From assembly GCA_020629835.1 (NCBI GenBank), contig JAHDCO010000009.1, forward strand, positions 19,722 through 83,721: a DNA stretch of 64,000 bases, given 5' to 3'. Source of the stretch: Granulosicoccaceae bacterium. Its GTDB lineage: Bacteria > Pseudomonadota > Gammaproteobacteria > Granulosicoccales > Granulosicoccaceae. This document shows positions 17,124 through 25,432 of the stretch, in pieces. Both the position numbers and the translations under genes were made by a program. A model generated the notes under the pieces. It saw nothing but the letters and a program-made list of their open reading frames with translations, was not told where the DNA came from and did not search any database. Within the stretch, counting starts at the first letter, position 1, and every line of letters starts with the position of its first letter.

Positions 17124-17872
17124 TGACGGCTGTTTTACCTATTCAAGGAAACAACTTACGGTTGAGCGTTCAAGGACGAACTGTATTGGATGTGCCTGAT
17201 ATTTCTGTGGGGACAGCGGCCTGCACCGCCATCATTGGGCCGAACGGTGCGGGAAAATCCCTGCTGCTGCGTGCATTAGGTGGTTTATTGACGCTTGACC
17301 AGGGGCATGTGACCTGGGGCGGCCAACCCGCACTACGTCCGCTACAACGTTTACGCCCGGCTGAGCGCGAACGCCGCCTGGCTGTAGGGTTTGTCAGTCA
17401 CAAGCCTGCGCTACTGGCGCGTTCTGCACTTCACAACATGGTTTACGCGCTGAGGGCACGGGGTTTCAGCGGTCATCCGGCTCGTCAACAAGCGTTGGAA
17501 TCGCTTGAATCGGCGGGTCTTAGCGCTATTGTCAACACGCCGGCACAGCGCCTTTCCGCTGGGGAACAGCAGCGCCTCTCTTTGGCGCGTGCATTGGTGC
17601 TCGAACCTGCGATACTGCTACTGGACGAACCCACTGCAAGTGTTGACCCGGTATCCACAGCGCCTATTGAGACTATGCTTAAGCAGGCCTCTGCCGCAGG
17701 CTGTCGGATTGTCATCGTTAGTCACGACTTGAACCAGGTTAAACGCATTGCGGATGAAGTGATACTGATGAACCGAGGCTCGGTAGAAGAACAGCAAGCT
17801 GCCCAGCCGTTTTTTGAAACACCGCAAAGCCAGGCCACAAAGCAATGGTTGGCGGGAGAGTTGCTGGTGTAG
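17123..17872 (+). CDS. tupC: TupC: tungstate ABC transporter ATP-binding protein
   Basis: 249 residues. ABC ATPase motifs in order: Walker A GPNGAGKS, signature LSAGEQQRLSLARAL, Walker B ILLLDEPTAS, and the switch His in VSHDLNQVKR. It starts on the stop codon of the permease gene, so the two subunits are translationally coupled. Tungstate specificity is inferred from the TupB-type permease. A molybdenum hydroxylase is encoded at 33 kb in this window and would need oxyanion uptake for its cofactor, though molybdenum rather than tungsten is expected there. Confidence 0.85.
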   Translation: MTAVLPIQGNNLRLSVQGRTVLDVPDISVGTAACTAIIGPNGAGKSLLLRALGGLLTLDQGHVTWGGQPALRPLQRLRPAERERRLAVGFVSHKPALLARSALHNMVYALRARGFSGHPARQQALESLESAGLSAIVNTPAQRLSAGEQQRLSLARALVLEPAILLLDEPTASVDPVSTAPIETMLKQASAAGCRIVIVSHDLNQVKRIADEVILMNRGSVEEQQAAQPFFETPQSQATKQWLAGELLV

Positions 17873-17917
17873 TGACCAGTGGTAATGCGTTAAATAAATA
17901 ACCGTACGAGGGATTAA

Positions 17918-18916
17918 ATGGCTCGCGACTTTGGCACCCGCTTCATGCCGGAAATGACAGTAAGCACCTTCGAGGGCGAATGGGGGCCCATTGCTTTCCA
18001 GCCTTCCGATAAGTTAACCGTGCACCCAGGTGCACACGTACTGCATTATGCCAGCACGTGTTTTGAAGGACTTAAAGCGTTCCGTCACGCAGACGGGTCG
18101 GTGAAAATCTTTCGTATGGATAAAAACATCAAGCGCTTTTCTCAAAGCAGCCAGCTTTTGTGTTTACCTGCCTTCACCGATGAACACGCGGGACAAATGA
18201 TCACTGATGTAGTGGAACGGTTCGCCGCTGATGTGCCGGCGCCGCCAGCGTCGATGTACATTCGGCCCACGCATATTGGTCTTGAAGCTGCGATTGGCAA
18301 AGCAGCCGAACCCTCCGATACCTCTATGATGTACGTGCTCTTGTCACCGGTCGGCGACTACTTCACCGGTGGAGAGGTATCGCTGCGTTTGTTGGTGGAC
18401 GATACCGGCATGCGCTGCGGTGACGACCATGGCATGGTGAAAGGTGGTGGTAACTACGCCAGTGCGCTTAAACACATTCAGCGAGCCATCGCTGAACACA
18501 ACGCTCAGCAGGTGTTGTTTTGTAATGAAAGGGGGGTAAGTGAAACCGGCGCCGCAAACTTTATTTTAATCGACGGCAATGAGCTGATCACCAAAGCATT
18601 GGACGACTCTTTCCTGCATGGGGTCACTCGAGATTCGTTGTTAACGATAGCTGCAGAGAAGGGCTACACCGTGGTGGAGCGTGATATTGGCGTAGAAGAA
18701 CTGCTGGAGCGTGCCAAAAACCCGGATTGTGAAGCAGGTCTGTCTGGCACAGCCGCTGTGCTAGCGGCTGTGGGCACCTTCATTTATGAAGGTAAAGACT
18801 ACGCAGTAGGAAATGGCGAACCGGGTCCAAAAATCCGCGCGTTGCGAGAGCACTTAAACGCTATTCAATGGGGCCAGGCAGAAGACACTCACGGCTGGTT
18901 AACCACCGTCGCCTAG
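17918..18916 (+). CDS. ilvE: Branched-chain amino acid aminotransferase
   Basis: 332 residues. It is a fold-type IV PLP enzyme. The Schiff-base lysine lies in MVKGGGNYASAL (Lys175), and CFEGLKAFR, MYIRPTHIG and SETGAANFILI are typical. It exchanges amino groups between Val, Leu or Ile and 2-oxoglutarate in synthesis or breakdown. A GAGGG ribosome site lies a few bases before the ATG. It is followed 15 bp later by phnM on the same strand, though no functional link between the two is obvious. Confidence 0.9.
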   Translation: MARDFGTRFMPEMTVSTFEGEWGPIAFQPSDKLTVHPGAHVLHYASTCFEGLKAFRHADGSVKIFRMDKNIKRFSQSSQLLCLPAFTDEHAGQMITDVVERFAADVPAPPASMYIRPTHIGLEAAIGKAAEPSDTSMMYVLLSPVGDYFTGGEVSLRLLVDDTGMRCGDDHGMVKGGGNYASALKHIQRAIAEHNAQQVLFCNERGVSETGAANFILIDGNELITKALDDSFLHGVTRDSLLTIAAEKGYTVVERDIGVEELLERAKNPDCEAGLSGTAAVLAAVGTFIYEGKDYAVGNGEPGPKIRALREHLNAIQWGQAEDTHGWLTTVA

Positions 18917-18931
18917 AGGCAAATAATCGCA

Positions 18932-20083
18932 ATGAATGTGGATTTTCACAATGCGGTGCTGGTGTTACCAGAGGCGGTTGAGCCCGGGAGCCTATCCATT
19001 CGTGACGGTGTAATCCAACGAGTGGGTGATCAGGTGGGCGATGCCTCGAATGTTGCTTGCAAGGTTGATTGCCAAGGGGATTTTTTGCTGCCAGGGCTTA
19101 TCGAACTTCATACCGATAACATGGAGCGTCATGTTATTCCCCGGCCCAAAACCTTTTGGCCCAACGTCATGGCAGCAGCCCTGGCACACGATGCTGAAAT
19201 GGCCGCCAGTGGAGTCACTACCGTGTTCGATTCCACCCGAGTTGGCGCAATACCGTATGAGGATAAGCCACAGAATCGCTTATTCATGGCATTACAAGAA
19301 GCGATACACGAAGCGGATGCGGCCGGTGCTTTTCGCATTAACCATCGGCTGCATTTCCGGTGTGAGTTAACTGACCCCAATATCCTTTCAGTGTTGGAAC
19401 CGGCTTTGGATGCAAGACTGCTCGGATTAGTGTCGCTCATGGATCACACACCTGGTCAGCGACAGTGGCGAAATTTGGATCAGCTACGACGACACAACAG
19501 CGACAGTGATAAAAGCGAACAAGCCATCGACGATATGATTCAAAAGCGTATCGAACAGGGCCAGCAACACGTACCAGTTAATAGAAAAAAAGTTCTGGAC
19601 AGCTTTAAAGACCATGACAATATCGTGTTTGCGAGTCACGACGACACAACCCGGGAGCACGTATTGGACGGCGTCCGAGACGGGGTAAAGATCTCAGAAT
19701 TCCCCTGTTCGTTAGAAGCGGCTAAAGAAGCGAAAAAACACGGTCTTTTTACTATCGCTGGAGCTCCGAATGTGGTTCGAGGCGGATCGCATTCAGGCAA
19801 CGTCAGTGCAGCAGAGCTGCTTGATCATCAGGTACTTGATGGTCTCAGCTCGGACTACGTGCCGTCGAGCTTGTTGCAAGCTGTGTTCACTATCGCTGAA
19901 TTAGAGCATTGGGATTTACCCAAAGCGACCGCCCTGGTAACCGCTAATAATGCTGATATGGCAAACCTGGATGACCGTGGCCGCTTAACATCGGGTCAGC
20001 GAGGCGATGTAATTCGGGTTTCTGTCGTAGGCAATACACCGATTGTCCGGGAAGTCTACGTTTCTGGGAAAAGAGTCAGTTAA
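18932..20083 (+). CDS. phnM: PhnM-like ribosyl-triphosphate methylphosphonate diphosphatase
   Basis: 383 residues. It is an amidohydrolase-superfamily member with the PhnM signature PGLIELHTDNMERH (HxD-type metal site), SLMDHTPGQRQ, FASHDDTT, and GAPNVVRGGSHSGN. PhnM removes pyrophosphate from the 5-triphosphate intermediate in the carbon-phosphorus lyase pathway. The core genes phnGHIJKL are not in the window, so this copy is an outlier. It is coupled to the DUF1045 gene by a 1-bp overlap (TAATG), a pairing seen in phosphonate gene sets. Confidence 0.88.
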   Translation: MNVDFHNAVLVLPEAVEPGSLSIRDGVIQRVGDQVGDASNVACKVDCQGDFLLPGLIELHTDNMERHVIPRPKTFWPNVMAAALAHDAEMAASGVTTVFDSTRVGAIPYEDKPQNRLFMALQEAIHEADAAGAFRINHRLHFRCELTDPNILSVLEPALDARLLGLVSLMDHTPGQRQWRNLDQLRRHNSDSDKSEQAIDDMIQKRIEQGQQHVPVNRKKVLDSFKDHDNIVFASHDDTTREHVLDGVRDGVKISEFPCSLEAAKEAKKHGLFTIAGAPNVVRGGSHSGNVSAAELLDHQVLDGLSSDYVPSSLLQAVFTIAELEHWDLPKATALVTANNADMANLDDRGRLTSGQRGDVIRVSVVGNTPIVREVYVSGKRVS

Positions 20084-20760
20084 TGCACTCGCGGGATACA
20101 GCTTCTGCTCGATACGCGGTCTATTTTGCACCCGACGAGGCCACACCACTGGCGGAATTTGGCGAAGAGGTTCTAAGCTTATCGCTGCTAACGGATGATC
20201 ACCCCATACGGCTTTCTGTTATCGAAAAGGCAGCCTACTATGGCTTTCACGCCACGCTGAAAGCGCCCATGTCGCTCGCCCCGGGTATCAGCGAGGATGA
20301 TCTGCTCAGTGCTGTGGAAACACTGATGAAAAACAAGCAGCCGATAGAAATGACAGGGCTGGCTCCGAGAACGGTGCGTGGTTTTCATGCGCTAACGTTA
20401 CCGAGCTGCCCAGAGGTGGATGAGCTGGCGCAACAGACAGTTACCGATCTCGATGCGTTCCGGGCACCGATGAGTCAAGCCGAGCGGGCCAGGCGGCAGC
20501 CTGAAAAATTAACCCAATCTCAAAGATTCAATTTGGATACTTACGGCTATCCGTTTGTGGCACAGGATTTTGAATTCCATATGACGTTGTCGTGCCATAT
20601 GGATCCCGGTCGTGACTCAAGTAGTTATGGTGAGTGGCTGACGGCTCGATTTACCGATCTGGTTACCGACACGCCCACACTAGATCGCGTAGCAATTTTC
20701 TGGCAACCCGATCGTGACACCCCGTTTACTCGTATTCACGACGTGTTAGCTGGGCACTGA
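20083..20760 (+). CDS. DUF1045 phosphonate-associated 2H phosphoesterase-like protein
   Basis: 225 residues. Two H-x-[TS] motifs characteristic of 2H phosphoesterases are visible: YGFHATLKAP (His about 56) and FEFHMTLSCH (about residues 165-174). DUF1045 genes accompany carbon-phosphorus lyase gene sets, and a cyclic ribose phosphate intermediate occurs in that pathway, so a phosphodiesterase role is plausible but unproven. The start overlaps the phnM stop. A terminator-like hairpin lies about 90 bp downstream. Confidence 0.8.
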   Translation: MHSRDTASARYAVYFAPDEATPLAEFGEEVLSLSLLTDDHPIRLSVIEKAAYYGFHATLKAPMSLAPGISEDDLLSAVETLMKNKQPIEMTGLAPRTVRGFHALTLPSCPEVDELAQQTVTDLDAFRAPMSQAERARRQPEKLTQSQRFNLDTYGYPFVAQDFEFHMTLSCHMDPGRDSSSYGEWLTARFTDLVTDTPTLDRVAIFWQPDRDTPFTRIHDVLAGH

Positions 20761-20823
20761 TTCAATTTTCTGACGGCCTTCGAAGTAGAGGTACCAGAGT
20801 AGGGGTTGTCTGTGACCAGTCGC

Positions 20824-20866
20824 ACCAATCCCTTGGTGGCCTGTGCCACGCCGTGGGGGCGTTTTT
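20824..20866 (+). promoter_or_regulatory. Structured leader with overlapping hairpins and a terminator-like U-run
   Basis: Upstream of the transporter gene, three short hairpins can be drawn: ACCAA/TTGGT (20824-20828 with 20833-20837), GTGGC/GCCAC (20836-20840 with 20845-20849), and CGCC/GGCG (20849-20852 with 20858-20861) followed by TTTTT (20862-20866). The second and third share a base, as do the first and second, so they compete. This resembles an attenuator. Equally, the last hairpin may simply terminate the phnM-DUF1045 operon. Transporters of this family are often under preQ1 riboswitches, but I could not fit a preQ1 consensus. Confidence 0.35.
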
Positions 20867-20937
20867 GTCGTAAACTAAGCCCGCGCCGTGATTCTCGGTC
20901 CGGCTTCCACATCACCAACCAATCGACGTCCTGCACT

Positions 20938-21498
20938 ATGACTTTTGCTCGCATCCCTTGGCACTTCGTTGCTGCCATGGCGATTATTGTTGCCGCCTCT
21001 AATTATCTGGTTACCATCCCCATCAATTCCTGGCTGGTTTGGGGGTCATTAACCTATCCCGTTGCTTTCCTTGTAACGGATTTAACCAATCGAGTGTACG
21101 GAGCAGCAACGGCCAGAAAAGTGGTTTTAGTTGGTTTTATTGTGGGCGTTGCTTTGTCGGTTTACCTGGCAACCGATGCGGCTGGGCTTCGCATTGCGGC
21201 AGCCTCTGGGGCGGCTTTTTTGATCGCACAGATGATGGACGTCTCGGTATTTAACCGTTTACGTCAGCACATCTGGTGGGTAGCGCCCATCGTGTCGTCT
21301 GCGCTCAGCTCATTTGTGGACAACACGCTGTTCTGGGTATTGGCGTTTGCTGGCCAGGGCGATTGGTGGCACATGCCAATGGTTACCGACCTGGCAGTGA
21401 AGTGGGGCGTAGCTCTCGCGGCGTTATTGCCGTATGGCGTTCTAGCGCGAATTTTACCGAGTAAAGTCGACGATCAGGCGCGCAGCGCACTGTCTTGA
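20938..21498 (+). CDS. VUT/YhhQ family queuosine-precursor-type transporter
   Basis: 186 residues with about five to six membrane segments. The start at 20938 (MTFARIPWHF) is chosen because upstream in-frame starts lead through non-hydrophobic, probably untranslated leader. Family motifs are LTYPVAFLVTDLTNRVYGAATAR and SALSSFVDNTLFWVLAFAG. Members take up 7-cyano- or 7-aminomethyl-deazaguanine for queuosine. The 3' end overlaps the convergent response regulator gene by 25 bp. Confidence 0.85.
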   Translation: MTFARIPWHFVAAMAIIVAASNYLVTIPINSWLVWGSLTYPVAFLVTDLTNRVYGAATARKVVLVGFIVGVALSVYLATDAAGLRIAAASGAAFLIAQMMDVSVFNRLRQHIWWVAPIVSSALSSFVDNTLFWVLAFAGQGDWWHMPMVTDLAVKWGVALAALLPYGVLARILPSKVDDQARSALS

Positions 21499-22160
21499 TT
21501 GTTGTCGAGCAGCCCGCGTTTCTGAGCTTCTCGAACGCAGGATGTGCGGTTTTTAACATCGAACAACTTAAAGAGCTGCGACGTGTGATATTTCACGGTG
21601 GCTTCACTGATGCCCACGATCTGTGAAATCTGCTTGTTCGAGTTGCCTTCGGCCATAAGCCGTAACACCTGCAATTGTTTCTCGCCTGGTCTGCGTTCTA
21701 ACGAATCGGCCAGGTGAGCCGTTCCGGAACCCGGGACTGCAGTGGTGCCTGCGGCCGCATGATCTTCTAGTGCTGAGCGGTTAGGGAAGCATCGCTGCCC
21801 GGACATTACGCTCTTTAAACTGTTGATGAGCTCTACGCTGGGTAGGGTCTTGCTGATGAACCCGGCTGCGCCGTTTTCGTACGCGCTACGGATGGCTCGA
21901 TCGTCCTCCAGACCGGTAATAATTACAACCGGTACATTCACGCCACGATTGTTTAAGCCTACCAACAAACCTAAACCATCAATGCCGGGCATCAGTAGAT
22001 CCGTCAGGATCAAATCAAACCGCGCGTTTTCATCCAGCACAGAAAACGCATGCTGGGTGGAATAGCAGGCTGTAACCGACACATCGGGGCCAAGTTGCGC
22101 CAGCATCAATTGCATCGCATCGGCCACCAGTCGGTGATCTTCCACCAGCAGAATCTTCAT
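21474..22160 (-). CDS. LuxR/NarL-family response regulator, orphan
   Basis: 228 residues from MKILLVEDHR (ATG at 22160, preceded by TAGGGAT; an upstream in-frame start at 22175 is less likely). The receiver domain has acidic EDH at 7-9, phosphoacceptor Asp in LTDLLMPG, and Lys in FISKTLP. The C-terminal GerE helix-turn-helix reads RPGEKQLQVLRLMAEGNSNKQISQIVGISEATVKYHTSQLFKLFDVKNRT. No sensor kinase gene is adjacent. It faces the DUF1989 gene divergently across 85 bp and may control it (inference). Confidence 0.88.
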   Translation of the reverse strand: MKILLVEDHRLVADAMQLMLAQLGPDVSVTACYSTQHAFSVLDENARFDLILTDLLMPGIDGLGLLVGLNNRGVNVPVVIITGLEDDRAIRSAYENGAAGFISKTLPSVELINSLKSVMSGQRCFPNRSALEDHAAAGTTAVPGSGTAHLADSLERRPGEKQLQVLRLMAEGNSNKQISQIVGISEATVKYHTSQLFKLFDVKNRTSCVREAQKRGLLDNNQDSALRA

Positions 22161-22245
22161 CGATATCCCTACCACTCAATCTGTCTATAGGTATAGGATC
22201 AACTAACCCCTTAGGCCAGTCAACAAGACTTTCGGATGAGATTTT

Positions 22246-23103
22246 ATGCAAACCAACCTAACGCCTGAACCCGCTGACGCGGCACAAAGACGTGCTCAGC
22301 CGCCACTGGTTAGCTATCAGGTAGACCAGCTTCCCGAATTCGATCATGACTTCTATGCGGCCGTACGCAGTGACTTAACCTTAGTCGACTCCGTCACAGT
22401 ACCTCCCAGGGATGCCAAAACGATTACCATTCCCGCTGGACACATTGCTCGTATCGTCAGCATGGAAGGCCCTCAGGTGGGTGACTTAAACCTGTGGAAC
22501 GCCAACGATCTGAATGAACGATTTTTCAGTGGAAAAACGCGTCAATTGCACGCCACGCATGTTACGCGCGGTCACCGACTATGGAGTGCAATGCCGTATT
22601 TGCGGCCGCTGGCGTCTATCACGCACGACACCTTGGATTGGTACGGGTTCGATGATGACGGAGGCAGTGTGCATGACGTTATTGGCACGCGTTGCGATCC
22701 TTACACCAACTACACGTTGAACGGTGTTGATTACCACCGCTGTTGTCATTCCAACCTTTCTCGCGCATTAGCTGAAACTTTAGGGTGCAAACCCACCGAA
22801 GTTGAGCACCATATTCACGATGTACTGAACGTTTTTATGTGCACCGGGTTTACGCTAGACACGCACCAGTACTTTATGAAAGCTAGTCCTGTGCGACCGG
22901 GTGATTACTTTGAATTTTTTGCCGAACTGGATTTACTGTGTGCGTTGTCGACGTGTCCAGGTGGTAACTGTGGCAGCAGTCATTCTGATGATGCAACGCC
23001 GTGTTACCCGTTGCGGGTTGATGTTTATAAGTCTAATGCCAGCGTCATGGAAGGTTGGACAGCTTGGCCTATTAACGGATATTCCAGAAGCCACGGAGTT
23101 TAA
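22246..23103 (+). CDS. DUF1989 (urea carboxylase-associated family) protein
   Basis: 285 residues. Typical DUF1989 motifs are TIPAGHIARIVSMEGPQVGDLNLWNA, HVTRGHRLWSAMPYLRPLASIT, DVIGTRCDPYTNYTLNG, HHIHDVLNVFMCTGF and CPGGNCGSSHSDDATPCYPLRVDVY. The several Cys and His residues fit a metal site. Family members sit in urea/guanidine carboxylase and amino acid gene sets, and the function is not settled. Here there is no urea carboxylase nearby. It is divergent from the orphan response regulator and followed by the 28-bp repeat array. Confidence 0.82.
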   Translation: MQTNLTPEPADAAQRRAQPPLVSYQVDQLPEFDHDFYAAVRSDLTLVDSVTVPPRDAKTITIPAGHIARIVSMEGPQVGDLNLWNANDLNERFFSGKTRQLHATHVTRGHRLWSAMPYLRPLASITHDTLDWYGFDDDGGSVHDVIGTRCDPYTNYTLNGVDYHRCCHSNLSRALAETLGCKPTEVEHHIHDVLNVFMCTGFTLDTHQYFMKASPVRPGDYFEFFAELDLLCALSTCPGGNCGSSHSDDATPCYPLRVDVYKSNASVMEGWTAWPINGYSRSHGV

Positions 23104-23132
23104 TTTTTTCCATGCGTAGTTAACTGTCCGAA

Positions 23133-23244
23133 TTAACAAGGCTGTCTTGTTTAACCCTTCTTAATAAGGGTCTCTTGTTTAACACTACTTAATAAGCGTC
23201 TCTTGCTTAACACTACTTAATGAGGCGGTCTTGTTTAACCCTAC
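23133..23244. repeat. Four tandem 28-bp repeats, each with an internal dyad
   Basis: Units run 23133-23160, 23161-23188, 23189-23216 and 23217-23244 with no spacer. Each begins TTAA(C/T)(A/G)AG and carries CTTG(T/C)TTAA after five bases, so each unit can form a hairpin (TTAA-AAG against CTT-TTAA, 5-base loop, one bulge), and then ends in ACYCTWC. The dyad is kept while the loop varies. The array lies in an AT-rich gap between the DUF1989 gene and the ankyrin gene. Possible roles are operators for a dimeric protein or structured RNA; I cannot decide which. Confidence 0.85.
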
Positions 23245-23337
23245 TTTTTGTGGTGTAGAAACTTTTAAAAGCCAGGTTCATACTCGTTATTACGGCTAAT
23301 GCGCGGCGTTTAAAGCACGCTAACGAGGTAGGACACC

Positions 23338-23835
23338 ATGACACCGGAATCATCTGTTGCGGCTAGAATATTTGAAAGGCACTCTGGTGTTGGATGTTTA
23401 TCAGCCCAGGAACTAATTGTTGCAGCTGCGCGTAAAGATACCGCGGCTGTGCTAACTCACTTAACACTGGGTGGAGAGGCCGATATTACGGTTTGTGGAA
23501 AACCTACTGCACTGTGCTATTCCGCGTTGGTTGGTGATAGCGACGTTACCATGGCCTTGTTACGCGCTGGAGCGCGCGTTAATTTTCAAGATAAGGTAGG
23601 TAATACCCCTTTAATCTATGCGGCTATTGGAAATAGCTTGGCGTCAGCAGAGCTATTATTGTCTCACGGTGCGAACCCATTCCTACGTAATAACTCACAA
23701 CAGTGTGCTCGTTGTTTTTTGCAATGTTCAGGTCGTGAAAAATCCCAAATGGCGGAGCTGTTAACTGAGTACCAACACATCGGAATTAACTTTGGCCTTT
23801 GGACTGAAGGGGGTCACACATCTCAATCCCGATAA
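23338..23835 (+). CDS. Ankyrin-repeat protein, probably C-terminally frameshifted
   Basis: 165 residues. A strong ribosome site (GAGGTAGGA) precedes the ATG. Ankyrin units are visible at about 45-75 (KPTALCYSALVGDSDVTMALLRAGARVNFQD) and 78-110 (GNTPLIYAAIGNSLASAELLLSHGANPFLRN). The frame ends shortly after a run of five G (23809-23813). A second open frame begins at that run and continues for about 100 codons without a usable start, so a one-base slip there has probably split the gene. The region is AT-rich compared with its neighbours, which suggests acquisition. Confidence 0.7.
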   Translation: MTPESSVAARIFERHSGVGCLSAQELIVAAARKDTAAVLTHLTLGGEADITVCGKPTALCYSALVGDSDVTMALLRAGARVNFQDKVGNTPLIYAAIGNSLASAELLLSHGANPFLRNNSQQCARCFLQCSGREKSQMAELLTEYQHIGINFGLWTEGGHTSQSR

Positions 23836-24113
23836 TAAAATTTGATAATGATTTAACTGAGACGGTACAGGTTAGTATTCCGACCAAGTCTTTATTTTTG
23901 CTACTGAACGCAAAGTGTTTGCATGCAGAGCACATCAAATGCCTGAATAAAGATAGTCAGCAGTGCCTGCGAAAAATGATCTTGATGGCAGTGCAGGAAG
24001 ATATGGATGAGTTGTCGATAAGCTTGTTGGAAGCGGACAACCCATTGGTGAAAGGTACTACGCTCGCAAGCCTATGCCCGGTCCGAAAACACCTAATCGA
24101 TGAATCAGCGTGA
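23808..24113 (+). pseudogene. Displaced C-terminal part of the ankyrin protein
   Basis: This frame is open from just after a stop at 23805-23807 to a TGA ending at 24113. No ATG or GTG occurs before its middle; the only early candidate is a TTG at 23898. Read through from the ankyrin frame with a one-base shift in the G run, it gives a continuous protein continuing SHISIPIIKF and ending HLIDESA. The best explanation is a frameshift (mutation, sequencing error or ribosomal slip). The alternative is a separate small gene with a TTG start. Confidence 0.5.
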
Positions 24114-24205
24114 GTGCCGAAATACCTTTTTTGCCAGACGTGTAGCCAAAACACATTTTCTGTGTCTCAATAGGCGGCAACCCATAGCTCGTCAGCTTCA
24201 ACATC

Positions 24206-25366
24206 ATGTTTACTAACAATCTCAGCCACAACGAGATTCGCGAAGCGGTTAGAAAACTTTGCGCACAATTTTCACCGACGTATTGGCGCAAGGTTGATAA
24301 AGAACGGGCGTACCCGACTGAATTTGTACAAGCCCTGACTGACGCCGGATGGCTAGCTGCGTTGATTCCTGAAGCTTACGGAGGGTCGGGGTTGCCGTTA
24401 TCTGCAGGGGCCGCGATATTGGAAGAGATTCATCGTTCAGGCGGTAACGCGGGTGCCTGCCATGCTCAGATGTACACCATGGGCACTTTACTGCGGCACG
24501 GTTCCGACCAGCAGAAGCAGCAGTATTTACCTTCGATTGCTGATGGATCGTCAAGGCTACAAGCCTTTGGGGTCACCGAACCAAGCTCGGGAACGGATAC
24601 CGGCGCGCTAAAAACCACGGCAAAACTGGACGGCGACGAATATGTCATTAACGGTCAAAAAATTTGGACCAGTCGAGCAGAGTATTCAGATTTGATGATT
24701 TTGCTGGCTCGTACAACCCCTTTAAGCGACGGCATCAAGAAAACTGAGGGTTTGTCTGTATTCATTGTGGACATGCAACAGGCCTTAGCGAATGGCTTAA
24801 GCATTCGTCCCATTCGTACCATGATGAATCATTCAACGACTGAAGTCTTCTTTGATGATGTGCGTGTTCCCAAAGAAAATTTAATTGGCGAGGCAGGTAA
24901 GGGCTTTAAGTACATACTGTCTGGTATGAATGCTGAGCGAATTTTAATCGCAGCAGAATGTATTGGGGATGCGAAGTGGTTGATCGAACGGTCGGTGAAC
25001 TACGCAAACGACCGAGAAGTGTTTGGACGGGCAATTGGAAAAAACCAAGGCGTTCAATTCCCGTTAGCTAAAGCGTACGCTAACATGCGTGCCGCGGAGT
25101 TGATGGTCAATGAGGCAATCAGGCTTTTTGAGGCGAACGAAAATCCTGGCGCGGAAGCCAATATGGCTAAGCTGTTAGCCGCGGACGCGTCCAACGAAGC
25201 AGCTAACGCGGCTGTTCAAACGCACGGTGGTTTTGGATTTGCTGAAGAGTACGATGTTGAACGTAAGTTTCGAGAAACCAGGCTGTATCAGGTCGCGCCC
25301 ATTTCGACGAATCTGATTCTGAGTTACTTGTCTGAGCATGTGTTGGGTTTGCCAAGGTCCTACTGA
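24206..25366 (+). CDS. Acyl-CoA dehydrogenase
   Basis: 386 residues, the normal family length. Visible features are the FAD/substrate motif FGVTEPSSGTD, the QKIWTSRAEYSDLMILLART strand, the DREVFGRAIGKNQGVQF segment, and the C-terminal QTHGGFGFAEEYDVERKFRETRLYQVAPISTN. It would oxidise an acyl-CoA to the trans-2-enoyl-CoA with FAD and pass electrons to ETF. No beta-oxidation partner is adjacent, so the chain is not predictable. Branched or carboxylated acyl-CoAs are possible. Confidence 0.9.
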   Translation: MFTNNLSHNEIREAVRKLCAQFSPTYWRKVDKERAYPTEFVQALTDAGWLAALIPEAYGGSGLPLSAGAAILEEIHRSGGNAGACHAQMYTMGTLLRHGSDQQKQQYLPSIADGSSRLQAFGVTEPSSGTDTGALKTTAKLDGDEYVINGQKIWTSRAEYSDLMILLARTTPLSDGIKKTEGLSVFIVDMQQALANGLSIRPIRTMMNHSTTEVFFDDVRVPKENLIGEAGKGFKYILSGMNAERILIAAECIGDAKWLIERSVNYANDREVFGRAIGKNQGVQFPLAKAYANMRAAELMVNEAIRLFEANENPGAEANMAKLLAADASNEAANAAVQTHGGFGFAEEYDVERKFRETRLYQVAPISTNLILSYLSEHVLGLPRSY

Positions 25367-25432
25367 AAAGTAGTCGCCCCTGAAACTACTCTGCAGGAGC
25401 GTTTGTGGTTAAGTCGGCGGACAAACCGGTGT

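Noticed and set aside
20806..20870. preQ1 riboswitch consensus
   Set aside because: Fragments such as GTAAACTAAG look similar, but no complete pseudoknot could be drawn by eye; kept only as an open question.
20806..20937. N-terminal extension of the queuosine-precursor-type transporter
   Set aside because: It would translate the hairpin leader into a polar, Cys/Arg-rich peptide that does not fit the family; the start at 20938 fits better.
23133..23244. CRISPR array
   Set aside because: The 28-bp units are directly adjacent without spacers and there are no cas genes.
24206..25366. Glutaryl-CoA dehydrogenase completing the nicotinate route
   Set aside because: The sequence does not show the glutaryl-CoA-specific pattern and the gene is separated from the cluster by unrelated genes.
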